DNA of 64,000 nucleotides, from assembly GCA_021234155.1 (NCBI GenBank), contig JAJEKV010000140.1:124001-188000 (forward strand). The letters are read 5' to 3'. A program made the translations under genes and the position numbers. The notes beneath the pieces were generated by a model, which saw nothing but the letters and a program-made list of their open reading frames with translations, made no database searches and was not told where the DNA came from. This DNA comes from Isoetes taiwanensis (Eukaryota > Streptophyta > Lycopodiopsida > Isoetales > Isoetaceae). Shown here in pieces: positions 1-11,344 of this stretch (its first letter is position 1; every line of letters begins with the position of its first letter).

Positions 1-438
1 CCATTTGAGAAGGACCTTGAGATCATAGCTAGACAGATTGTAGGAGGAAGAGATGTCGTGTAGGGTGCAGTGATAATTTGGTGGAAAAGCGTCAACAAAT
101 ATTGAAGAAGGGACCAGGTCCTTTTGATGGGCATTGACAATCCAGAGCTATTGATAGAGTCTTGCACATTGTATGGTAAGTCTCAAGGTATGCCATTTTT
201 TAATTTCTTAGTTGTGACATAACATATAGTTTTCTAATGCTTTATTATACCCTTTATTGTTTGTTCATCTCAAGTTCATCTAGATTTGAATTGCGAGCCA
301 ATGACGCCCATTGTGCAAATGAATCTTTGATGTTATTTTTAAGGTAATTCGTTGCTACAGCTTATATAGACTTAAAAAAAAGCATGTCGTTGGGAGGATC
401 ACCTTTTGAGGCTGTTGAGTGTTAACTTAAAATAAGAG
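1..438. other. Intergenic, nothing recognised
   Basis: I see no convincing coding sequence here. Bases 11-29 resemble the terminal hairpin region of the LINE near 52019-52036 (GGACCTTGAG, then TCATAG), which could mean a LINE 3' end points out of the window, but the match is short. Confidence 0.3.
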
Positions 439-787
439 CTATGTTTGAATTGCTTTTTCCGAGCAACACATGCTGATCTTAGATGCTCTGCGGCACCGCT
501 GCATCAATTGCTGACATCGCCAATGGTTGCACGTCTCGCATCCTACATTTTGCAAGTCTCTACCGTCAGAGAATCCCTTACAGGACAAGGGATCTGAGAG
601 CCTACTACCAGGGTTTTTCCTCCCATGTGGGGGTTTTTTCATCCCAGTAGTAGGGACACGTTGTATAGTAGCATTTGTCTTTTTGGTGTGGTTTTATCTG
701 CTTTGTATACTGCATGTACCGTCTCATAGGTCAAGTTTGGCCTCCGCGGACGTTAAAATATACTTCCTTCCTTCCTTCCTTCCTTCT
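439..787 (+). mobile_element. 5'-truncated LINE 3' end with TTCC tail
   Basis: The segment ends in a short GC-rich hairpin (GCCTCCGCGGAC, near 740-751), then GTTAAAATATA, then a run of about six TTCC units (763-786). About 190 bases upstream of the tail is a GGGTTTTTC...GGGGTTTTTTCATCCC motif. The same layout, motif then GTCTCCGTGGACGTTAAA then simple-sequence tail, recurs at 27541-27687 and 61341-61463. The 27.5 kb copy follows a LINE-type C-terminal zinc-finger region. I therefore read this as a 5'-truncated LINE insertion on the plus strand. The 5' boundary is uncertain and no target duplication was identified. Confidence 0.6.
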
Positions 788-1976
788 ATCAAGTCAACTT
801 ACAGATGAATCACATTACATTACAAAAAGCAAGGAACGGTCATAGAAACAAGAATTTTCAACAAAAAGTACAAGTTGGTATATATTTTGACATGATCTGC
901 CACTAAGGATCTTGGCTTATCCAAAGTAGCTCATTGCCCCAACATTTCTTTAAATTGCTTAAACTAAGATATACAAGAGGCTTGATGAAGATATATGCCA
1001 TTTGTTTTTGGTAGATACATATTGCAGATCCAAGAATCCACCATGGTCAAATGGAAGTGAACTTCTATATGACTAAGAATGGTTGGATGATCTGCCAACT
1101 TGAGCATACTCTAATTATCATGGTAGGGAGAAACATTATTATGCTGAACGGTGACAATGGATATTTATTGAGCTACAAACAAGATGACTTCCAATTCTAA
1201 CTGCAAGCCATGTTGTGGACTGAATCTATAGATCATTTATTAGTTTGCTTATTAGTTAAGCTATAAAATACAAAGATCACAGAAACAATCAAAGGAAGAG
1301 TGAGCGTTGTTCCTTTATCATGGATTGGATTTATATTTAATTGATCTGTGGTGAATTAATGAATTAAGGCGAATTTATCATTTTTTTATCTCCCAGACTT
1401 ATAGCTTCCTTATCCCTTTGAAATGTTTGCATTGTCACAAATCTTTCTACACCTCCTTATGCATGTTCAATTTCCTGTAATCAAAAGTGAAACATTGTGC
1501 AGTATGTAGTAACCTACATCATGTTCCAAGCTTCATTTGCAACCATGTGTAATCCTCTTGCTTTAAAATTTGTAATGTAATTTTGTATACATGTTTATGC
1601 ATTGCACTATAAGAAATGAACTGAACTGGCAAGAAAGGAGAAAAATGGATTATGCTTTTGTATTTTCTTCATACTTAGCATATTTATTAATTCTAACAAA
1701 AATAGGAGACCATATGAATTTTGTGAGTCAAATTCTTTGGAAACCATGTCAAATTCTTTGGAAACCACATGGATCTTGTGAGGCAAATTCTTTGGATACT
1801 TGAGTCGCAATTGATAGTTTTTAACTAGGGTGAATATGTAGTATAAGAACAAGGAATTCCACGTGGATTTAATATGGATGGATCAATCACCATTTATCAG
1901 ACCGTAGACCATACCCTTAAAACAATTGAATGAGTTATTATAAAAACAAAAATTCAATAGAAATAAAAAACACAGT
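788..1976. other. Intergenic, AT-rich
   Basis: No gene or clear repeat recognised. A short local repeat of CAAATTCTTTGGA occurs three times at about 1730-1795, inside otherwise non-coding AT-rich sequence at the edge of the next block. Confidence 0.5.
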
Positions 1977-2060
1977 GGGTTGCTAGTTGCATTGGTTAAA
2001 ACATCTTTATTAAGATATTGAATTATTTCGGTAGAGGTTCGAGTCTCCTATTTCAGAATT
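1977..2060 (+). repeat. tRNA-like promoter module, possible SINE head
   Basis: TAGTTGCATTGG (1984-1995) fits the pol III box A pattern and GGTTCGAGTCTCC (2036-2048) fits box B. The spacing of about 50 bases is typical of tRNAs and tRNA-derived SINEs. The intervening sequence does not fold into an obvious cloverleaf, so a degenerate tRNA-derived SINE is likelier than a functional tRNA. The 3' end of such an element was not found. Confidence 0.45.
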
Positions 2061-3940
2061 CAAAACTTTAGACGGACTTATATTTCATATTTCAAAATCT
2101 TAGGTGCCTTCAATCATAGATGACCATAATCGAAACGAGAGGCGCCCAGAGGCCTCAACATATGCCCATAGGATGGACGGATCGATGACCAAGGTAGATC
2201 GGGGCACACATGAGCCTACCAAAGACATCCTCCGCTTTAAAACGTGCTCCAATACTGTCTAGGGTTTTTTAGAGAAAAACTTAACAGTCATAAACTTGTT
2301 GATACATGTACATGTCAAGGCATTGACAATCAAGAACCTCCAAGGTATACGATGATAGTGCTATTAGTACAGGCATCTGCAATTGGTTAAAATAACATAT
2401 CAATATGAATAAGTGACAGATGAAATTATCAAAAACATACATTACTATATATCAGATGAATGTTGCAACATATTAGTTCAAGAAAGCTAAATCGTTCTAC
2501 TTTGTGTCTAGGTATACACAAAATGCTCTAGTTTATATGATGTAGAATTTTTTTTGGATCTAAACATGAGAAAGGTAAACATGATAGAACAACTGATGAG
2601 TTGAAGAGATGATTAAGATAAGTGCATTAAAATACAATAGCATGAAATTGGGTAATGCTCATGAAGTCATGGAAGTTGTAGATGAAATGTTTACGTGTAG
2701 AACACCTGAGTGGATGAATATGTCTAAATCCGACAAAGGAGAAAATATAAAAAGGTTCTTTTGGAAGTCAAAGTGGAGGATATGGATAGAAAGAAAGCAT
2801 GGGGTTTGGAAACTAAGTAGGTCCAGCGTGTGCATGCTTTTTCAATCCTAAATCTCCATTGTAGTTGCATACAAGAGGACTTTCATGTTTTTGCAGCTGC
2901 TGCTTGAGTGGTATGTGGGATAGTTGTGTTAGAACTATGTTGATGACTAGAAAGTGGTGGTCATTGTACCGTCCTCTAATGCGCTTATTGACATTGAGAA
3001 GGAGTGTAAATCTAGCAGGTCCTTATTTTCCTCTAATTCCACCATGCTAGCAGAAAGATGGTGACATGTTTGATGTTGTTGCTCCCAAAGGCAATGAGCC
3101 GGTGCTAAACTCTAGATCCTAATATGCACAAAACCAAAACTGATAGTGGAGAAAGACTTCAAACTCAATGGAACATGGCATCTTGCTAGTGAGAGTGTTG
3201 TAGATGGTACGTATTACAAGAAGGACACGAGATCAACTGTCATCTATGAACTCTACAGTAAAGACACGAAGTACATAGCATTCAGCAACAGGTATATGAC
3301 TATGGTTAAGATCCATATGCTCAAATCAAAGTACAATCCAATCCAAAATAGTTTTGTTTTTTTTGTTTTGGTATATGAATAGAATATTAGAACATGCGAA
3401 AGATGAAAACTATCAATCTCTTAGATATGTCCAAAGTATGCCATAAGATGCCAAAATTAGCTTCTTTAACTAATGAATTGCCCTTAATAGAGGTAGAAAC
3501 TTTGCATACTTTACCTTTGTATACTCTAGTCTACACCTTCGAAGTTATTCATCTCTTTTAAAAGTGAATCAGATAAGTAGGATGTAGCCCAAAATTAGAG
3601 CTTCTTTATGCCTGCAACAATGAAGGAAACAAAACAGAATTAGCAGAGAAAACCATCATGCTATACAACAATTGCGAGCAAATGGGTCTAGTATTTACAA
3701 GAATTCTCTATCTGTTGTAACACATAAAGAAAAGAATAGGCCAAATTTCATATCTCCATGGAAACTTATGCCATGGGACCCATACAATGCATCGTTTATA
3801 TTTTATGCACGAGTACCTTAATGCACAAATACCCTTTTAAAGGAATATGTTTTCATACAAGATCGATAGTAGGCCAATTGTGCCAAGAGTTTGAGAACTT
3901 TGGCATAGTTACGAGCGCGCGACGATGACATTATTGGATA
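2061..3940. other. Intergenic, no recognisable gene
   Basis: Short open frames at 2609-2851 and 3146-3382 have no recognisable domain and no splice context that I trust. I treat the stretch as non-coding. Confidence 0.45.
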
Positions 3941-4737
3941 CTAGTAATGGTGCCCAGCGTTGCTGGGCATCAGTTGGAAATCTGTAAATGTTTTATTGCA
4001 ATGGGAAAAGTGTGCAGTAAACTTTTTATTATAACAAAAATTTTCAAAATATCATTTAATTGTTGACATCTTGAAAATTACACATTGAAGAGGTAGTACA
4101 TCCTTACTTATAAGAGATCCGGTGTTTTGTCTTTAGGCAAACCAATGCACAATTTCTGGGACAAAAGCAAAATGGAGGGGCTATAAAGGGATATTGAATT
4201 GTATCTTCTAAGGAATTTCAGGCGTCATTGTTGAGAGCATGGGCAAAGGTCTTGGCAAATGATTTCTCATTAAAGGTCGTCTATAATAATGGTTTATTTT
4301 ATATTGTTGTTGACATTGTTTCTTTTCACGTTGTGCATAACTTGTGAATATTTATTGATTAGGTTGTGAAGTTATCTTGTTTGATATATCTTGTGGATAT
4401 TCATTGAGGAGGTTGTAAAGTTATCTTGTAAATATCTTTTGAGGGTTGGGAAGTTGCATGAAGCAAGTACCGATTGCCTAGACAATTTAAGTAATCTTGT
4501 GAATATATGTGGAGGAATCTTGTGAATATGTGTGGAGGAGGTTGCAAAGTTGCATGAACATGTGAACTGTGTGGAGGTTGTGAACTTGCATGAACAGGGT
4601 ATCGATTGCCCTAACAATTTAATTTCATTTAAGAATATCTCCAAATGGAATTAGCATAAAAAACATTACAGCATTTTAAAATGGACAAAATATAGGCATT
4701 GCAAAATTGCTGGCTTTTTTCATCACATAACCACCAG

Positions 4738-4801
4738 TGCAATAGGTATAGTTTGCATCTCTGGTTAAGTGCAATAGGTATAGTTTGCATCTCTGGTTAA
4801 G
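4738..4801. repeat. Perfect 32-bp tandem duplication
   Basis: The unit beginning GTGCAATAGGTATAG and ending GGTTAA occurs twice head to tail without mismatch inside the putative Helitron. The identity implies a recent duplication. Just upstream, 4360-4640 is a degenerate array built on AATCTTGTGAATAT and GGAGGTTG modules. Confidence 0.85.
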
Positions 4802-6456
4802 TTGTTTGAAAACTTTGGTTTACTCCTAATGTGTTCCCCATGGAAACCTACTTATTTACAATGAATGGAGTGTATGTCAATCTCAAAATAGAATAGTTGG
4901 ATCTTACCATGCAAATCAAGTTTTTTTATGGTCAAGAACCGCTTCAAAGAACCGTACCATACATGTAATATACCAATGCATGCATGTATCCCCATAACTA
5001 CCTAAGCAAATTTAGAATACCGTTCAGAAAATAACGTCCCAGCCTTTCTTTTATCATCATGACTACAATGTCAAATATACAAATGTTACATCTTTCCCTA
5101 ACTCATATGTAACTCAACATGGTACCTAGATTCTCATTTGAGTCTGACCAAAATGCAACTTACAAATTCTCACTTCTCTTTTGCAAAGATAATGCATAAC
5201 TTTTATATGGTGCCTAGAACAGTTTATTAACTGATATTGGCTCCCATTTTTTAGGCAGAAAATATGCTGGCAAGACATTTGTAGGGATCACGTAAAAAAT
5301 GATGTTTTGGCTACAATTTTTGGCGCAAAAATATGCTGGCAAAACATTTGTAGACTTAAACAATGATGTTTTCATGAGGCAAATGAACATTAATTTACCA
5401 AAACAAAATACACTTTTTTATTTAACAGTCTGATCCTCACAAAATTTTTTCAAATGGAGTCGTTTCTAACTCTAGAAGGAGAAATAGACCTTTATAGAAG
5501 GACCTACATACTATGCTTTTATAAAAGTCCTGTAGATCAAGCAAGCATACTGTATCAAAGGAGCAGGTCATACACCTCTGCAGACCTGGTTTTGATGTTG
5601 TATGGCTCAAATTTGTTGCTGTGTTAGCATTGCACCAATGTATGAAATCATGATGGTTCAGAAATCATATCAGCAGAAAAGAGAAATGTAGATCCATCTA
5701 CAACATGAAGAGACATAGTTGAGAAGACTAACTAATATGGATCTACCTGGCAATCTATGCATCTTCAAATAAAACCACCAGTTATGATTCTAACTGTTAG
5801 CATTTAATGCATTGCATTATAGTATTTGCAAGAGAAATCCTATGACCATAACATATCAAAGAAGACTAACCTCAATTCCTCAAATGTGTAGTGTAATATG
5901 AGATGCAAAAGTCCAGAACCTCAAGATGCCAAGAGCGAGAGCTGTTCTTATCAAACCTGACCCCATTTCTGGCCAGCTCAAGCACCTACACCAACCAGCA
6001 CATCATGCATGAAATTCATATAAGAAAAGGAGAAAACGATACGCTGGTGTAGACTACCAACAAATTGAAAGGATAACAACCACCATCCTTAGCGATTTTG
6101 GTTTGACCCGGCTCTATTGTTGCCATCGCCATTCGTCCAAAACCATGCCACGCTTTAAATAATGCCCTAAATGTTGCAAACGAACTGAGGGAGGCCTGAC
6201 ATAGCTTTTGCCCACGATCTTGAAGTGTGATATACAAAGGACTATGGCCAATCTATCCTTTGTTGACATCTGTTTTCGATTAGTCCGCCATAGCAGAGTT
6301 ACATGCCCTTACGCTTTGGTCTCTATGAAGTTTTTGCTTGTATTCAATTTTTGTGAGGTGCTTCAAGTCCTGCTCAATGTATTTGTTAATCGTATCTCCG
6401 TATACATCTTGTCAAGTGTCCGCAAACAATATATCCGAGATTGATGTACTTTAATA

Positions 6457-7327
6457 TCACCCACCTTTCGAGTAATAAGCCATTTCACCGCTTTGGATCT
6501 CGCCATTCACTTTGAAATCCCCATCCATGGGTACAATCTTGAAAACGTTTCCACTCTTTTTAAAAGCTTCGTGATATGTGCCTTCACCAACTTTGACAAT
6601 TGCACTAATGTCACCACCGATGTAAAAAGCAGGGAAACACCGCCGAATTAATGATGTAAAGGAATTTTGAAATGCAATGCCCGTGTCATGATAACTAACC
6701 AAAATTTGCATAGTGCTTCAAGAAGGCTCATCATCTTTGTTGCTTGTTGTGCTTCACGTAGAATTGCACTAAATATAAATGAAGATTCGCTTATTTCAAA
6801 GATTTCGATTCTTCCGCATGAGGACTCTTGACATTGTCTCTCAAAAACCCTTTAATATATCATCCTCTATCTCTTCTTCTATTACCAATCTACCAATAGC
6901 TGATTCGGCCTTCGATCTTCATGATTACTAACGCTTCAAGCTGAGAAGTAATGGATTTAACAATGGATGAATTTGGCAACGTTTCATTGACTCCTTCTTG
7001 GCAACCTTGAACCAACTTCGCCTGTACTTTAGCTTTTTCTCCTATCATAGCTTGCTTCAAATCAGCAAGACCATTTACTCCATTTGATACCACTGACATT
7101 GGCATATGCACCACAAAGATCTAGCCTGTTCCCAAAGGGTTCTAGAACCTCCATGCAGAACTCGAGGTTATCATATTCCATCCTCTCGCCACGGCATTAT
7201 CCCCCTCTGGCGGAGTAAGAAAGCAATTCAGAAAAATTGCTGGCTCTTTTTTGAACAACTCTTTCACAGGGCTCGTCTCTAAATCACTATCAGAACTAAT
7301 TTCGACCATGCAAGCACTGCTTGCCAT
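6457..7327 (-). pseudogene. Haspin kinase gene fragment (5' part)
   Basis: Haspin is the nuclear kinase that phosphorylates histone H3 Thr3 in mitosis and helps recruit the chromosomal passenger complex to centromeres. The translated segment near 6460-6600 reads VGEGTYHEAF, then FKIVPMDGDFKVNGE. This is the haspin-type glycine loop and ATP-lysine region (family form GEGTYGEAF...CKIVPIDGDF). It ends at a plausible GT donor after EIQS. Upstream coding-like pieces (6890-7114; 7142-7327, starting MASSACMVEI) sit in different frames and would need introns or frameshifts to join. The catalytic half (HRD, DFG-equivalent) was not found downstream. The second glycine of the loop is His. The location inside a Helitron-like element in the same orientation suggests a captured, inactive fragment. 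The kinase identification is firmer than the N-terminal pieces. Confidence 0.65.
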
Positions 7328-7630
7328 TGAATTGAAGGGCTGTGGAAGAATCGGAATGGAAAAAATGGAGAAGCGTATAGCACTTAAAACTTACCCTACC
7401 GAATGAGAGAAGGGAGCCGTTCTTAGCTCTGCCGCTAAATCGGGCCATTGGATCTAGCAGCTCGAAGGTGCTACTGCCACCCTAGCTCGAAGGTGCCCTC
7501 GCTAACCCTAGCCAAAAAAAACCCTAGAATCTTACGTGGCGTCATCTCTTCCATTGATTTCATCAAATCTGGGCCGTCGAAAGTTTTAGGGTTTTATGCA
7601 CGACATACACTAAAACTTTATAATAAAGGA

Positions 7631-8617
7631 TTTATTTCAGGACACAACATGAATTGAAGTGGCCAAAAGCTTTTAGAAATGTCTTTGTGATGGCTTAGTC
7701 AGATAGCACATGAGCAATGTTGGAGCAAGCTTTGGAAAGCTATTCTTTCTTTTGAACCTTATTTTCCTATGGCTATTTGTGATGACAAAAAGTAAATACA
7801 TTTATTTTTTTATTTTTTTTTCTTGGGAAGATCCATCTTGAAATCTTATAGTATTTTGCGAATCTTGTTATACAGTATAGCAAATTTTGTACTTGCATAC
7901 CCCACAAACAAGGAACTTTACGTATGGTGTAGATTAAGGAATAAGGGGTGAATATGCCTATCCAACAGCTCTCGTTGCCCGGAGTCACCCCCCGTGCGAA
8001 TATGCACCCAAACTAAGGGGGATTTTAATTTAAATGTGTTGGACCCAATGGTTGTGTTAATTAATGTCAATGGTAGTTATGTGTTGGTTGTTAATGTCAA
8101 TGGTTGTTATGTGTTGGGGGATTTATTTTTTATATGTTGGATGTTAATGGTTTGTGTTGCAAAAAAAAAATTTTGGCCCCCCGCGGTGTGACAAAAATTT
8201 TAGAATTCAAACCAGAAAAAAACTAGAATTTATTTGAGGCTTTCATCACCTGTAGCTTTTGAATTTCATCACAATAAAACAAATAGAACATAAGTAAAAG
8301 TTACCATAAAGATAGAGCAGATTGATCCCATTATTCTGAAAGTCATAAAGTTTGCAACACCCATACATAAACATTTTTAAACTGGAATTTAACGGCAGCC
8401 TTTGGCCTCCATGGATTCTTGTGGTGAGAAACCAAAGTGGGAAACTTTTCTACGTGTTAGCACAAGGATCTAGAAGCCTTGGAATTTGCTTAATAAATGC
8501 CTCAAAATCTAAAAATGCATGGTAATTTTATGCAAGCTTCATTCGGAATGAGCCATAAAGCAATATCCAATAGCGCAATCTTGTATTAATCAACTGGTAG
8601 GATGTGAAAGCCTACCA
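7631..8617. other. Intergenic, no gene recognised
   Basis: AT-rich sequence with short open frames lacking domains. The GTTAATGTCAATGGT motif repeats at about 8055-8150. Confidence 0.5.
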
Positions 8618-9145
8618 AACCCGGCCGAAAAAATGCTGTTTTAGCATAGATAACTTAACCAAACATATCCATATTATACATTATCAAAAAGATCTTGGAG
8701 AGAGCTTTCCAACGCAATAAAAATCATCGGAAACAGAGCTTTAGATCAAAACTTATAATAAGAAATGTGTTGCCGGCGGGGAAACTGCACTACATGCACC
8801 CTTCAAGCCCTTCATGTGCCCAACCCGGCCGAAAAATTGCTGTTTTAGCATACATAACTTAACCAAACATATCCATATCATACACTATCAAAAAGATCTC
8901 GGAGAGAGCTTTCCAACGCAATACAAATCATCTGAAACAGAGCTCTGGATCAAAAGTTATGATAAGAAATGTGTTACCGGCGGGGAAACTGCACTACATG
9001 CGCCCTTCAAGCCTTTCATGTGCCCATTATGCACCACACACACAAAAAGAGGGCTTTTGTTGTGAGCCATTGGTTGTTGACCATTATGCACCACACACAC
9101 AAAAAAAGGCTTTTATTGTGAGCCATTGGTTGTTGACCATTGAAA
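8618..9145. repeat. 204-bp tandem duplication plus smaller repeat
   Basis: Two head-to-tail copies of 204 bases (8618-8821 and 8822-9025) both begin AACCCGGCCGAAAAA and end CATGTGCCC, with about 90 percent or higher identity by eye. They are followed by a shorter pair of about 60 bases (ATTATGCACCACACACAC ... GGTTGTTGACC) at 9026-9140. No open frame spans the junction. The unit looks like non-coding repeat DNA rather than a gene duplication. Confidence 0.85.
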
Positions 9146-9445
9146 AAAAAAGGCTAAAATCAATGGCTCAAAAATGGTGCACTCTAGATGTACGCATTAG
9201 TACATCGATTTGAATACATCATGAAATCATAGGAAAACCTTAGTGAAAAGCGTACAAAAACACAAAGAAAACCCCCTGTTATTATGCTACATATTAGAAT
9301 CTAATTCCAATAAAGGAAATATGTCAATATGCCGAGAAGCAACATCACAACCATTAACTTAGACATTCCAACAAAATGCAACACGGTGTCCAAAACTTAC
9401 GGGTGCTTTTATTGCCTCCCGATTTTGGGTTCAATTCTAGAGCAG

Positions 9446-9890
9446 TATTAGACTCTCAAATTCATATGTAATGGACAAGTCGAATACCAAAAATAGCTAT
9501 TAGACTTTCAAATCCATATGCATTGGGCAAGTTGAATAGAGAAACGAGTTATTAGACTCTAAAATCTTGGGCAAGTCAAATACCCAAAAAGGTCTTGGGC
9601 AAGTCAAATTCATATGTTAGGGCAAGTCGAAAATAAAAAATAGTTATTAGACTCTCAAATCCTGAGCAAATCGAATACCAAAAAAACGTCTTGGACAAGT
9701 CAAATATCTCAAAACGGCAAAAAATCTAATGAACGACAGAACTCAAAGTTATTAAACTCTCACATCCTGAGCAAATCAAATACCAGAAATAGTTTCTAGA
9801 CTCTCAAATCCTGGGAAAGTCCAATACCAAAAAAAGGTATTTGGCAAGTCAAATATCTCAAAACAGCAAAAAAACTAGTGAACGACAAGC
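9446..9890. repeat. Degenerate tandem array
   Basis: About six irregular units each begin with ATTAGACTCTCAAAT or a close variant, followed by GGGCAAGTCGAATACCAAAAA. Unit length varies from about 45 to 110 bases because a second module (GTCTTGGGCAAGTCAAAT) is present in some units. Nothing coding is seen. Confidence 0.75.
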
Positions 9891-10299
9891 TCGAACCCAT
9901 GCAAGGGGGGACCAAAAACCAACACACTAAGCATTCACACTATTTAATATTGATCGATATTGTCAATCTTCATCAAATTGTTAAAAATAGATAGATAGGG
10001 TTATAATTTTATGGCAAAAACTTCTCATTGGGATGAAAAAAACCTTGCCCTTTTGGGTTTTCGAGAAAAATCCTAATGAGAAAAGGTCGTCAACGACCTC
10101 AAGGATGCTTCAAAGGATGAAGATAAAAAGTAGGTGAAGTTATTGCAACGCACATCATCTCCACACGATGCGAAAAAATTTGAAAAATAAAAGATGAAAT
10201 ACATGGAAAGTACACATTAGTCACCTAATAAAATAACATAATCCATGCAATCAAAAGCACCCATGAGACACTAGTAGCAAAAACAGGATTGCTTAGAGA

Positions 10300-10556
10300 A
10301 AATAGCATCACCCAAAGTCGACTTTGGTTGGCTCTGCATATAGCATAACCCAGCGGGTGGAAAAAATATATGGAGCAGCACTTAGCGGGTGGAAAATAAT
10401 TAGCATCACCCAGCAGGTGGAGAAAAGAACTAGTGGAGAAAAAATTAGCATCAACCAGCAGGTGGAAACAAGAATAGCATCACCCGACGAGTGGAGAAAC
10501 AATAGCAACACCGAACAGGTGGAAAAAGAGCATCACCCGATGGGTGGAGAATCATA
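10300..10556. repeat. Minisatellite of small palindromic units
   Basis: At least six units carry AGCATCACCCAGCAGGTGG or a variant (CACCCGACGAGTGG, CACCCGATGGGTGG) spaced by A-rich linkers. Each core is an interrupted palindrome, CACCC-NNN-GGTG, so each unit can form a short hairpin. A large related-looking repeat region continues to 12.6 kb. Confidence 0.7.
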
Positions 10557-11344
10557 ATAACCAACAGTTCCACCAAAAATAAAATAATTTAAATATAAAC
10601 ATATCGACTAGTAAATACAAAGGAGAGAGGGGAGGGAACCAAAGGGCAAGGGAATGCTACTATGAGAAGATGTCGATAACCTGTCAATTGAAAAGACAAT
10701 ACTTTTATAGATGGCTCGTCCCTCCCTAGCAATCCGATGGCCCGGATTGCATTTTTTAGAATCGAGCCCCAAAAGGGGAGTCATGATTTCACTCAAAAGC
10801 TTACTTTAATTGAGACGTTAGCCAGCATTTATCTATTTATTTTTCGTATGATGCCATTGTTCACTCCTCAACTTCACGAAATTTAACATATCCGACTGTC
10901 ATAGTTAATATTAGGGAAATTACCAAAATGCGCCAAAAAATAGGGTCTCTGGCTAAAACACCAAAACATTTTTGTGACTGATCAAATAACAAAGTGCCCT
11001 TCCCAAAACTTATAGCTGGCAATACAATCTTTCTAATAACAATAGAATCATTTAAAACCTATTTGGAATCTTCAAGTCACACTAATTTAAATAAGCGTTC
11101 TAAAAAATAACTCAAACCAAGATAACATGTGAATTCGAACTTTGAGTTAGATGACTTTGATCTTGTTGGAAAGGTCTTATTCTAATCTAGAATGTTTTTG
11201 AATACATTGTTTTTGAAGATATAGATTTGATGAGTCGCAAAAACTATATTAGCCTATTTATCAAAATACCCTTATGACATTATGACATCATTAAATTAAA
11301 GGAAAATTACCAAAATACCATTAAAGTTTGCCAAAATTACCAAA

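Larger units (their letters stand above)
3941..7630 (-). mobile_element. Non-autonomous Helitron carrying gene fragments
   Basis: Read on the minus strand, the 3' end is a hairpin TGCCCAGC-AAC-GCTGGGCA (3951-3969), a six-base spacer and a terminal CTAG (3941-3944). It is followed by host T on that strand, with host A at 3940 on the plus strand. That is the CTRR-plus-hairpin terminus of plant Helitrons with A/T target insertion. A matching 5' terminus, TCCTTTATTATAAAG, starts at 7630 next to host T at 7631 (plus strand). This gives a 3690-base element. No Rep/helicase is encoded. It contains a haspin kinase fragment in the same orientation as the element, as usual for Helitron capture. The 3' end is better supported than the 5' end. 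Confidence 0.6.

Noticed and set aside
1977-2060. Functional tRNA gene
   Set aside because: Boxes A and B are present, but I could not draw acceptor, D and anticodon stems. SINE-like origin is preferred.
6208-6444. Plus-strand open frame within the Helitron
   Set aside because: The minus strand here is also partly open and the element's cargo is on the minus strand. I found no support for a plus-strand gene.
8618-9213. CRISPR-like or satellite array
   Set aside because: Only two copies of a 204-bp unit, with no regular spacers. It is a simple tandem duplication.
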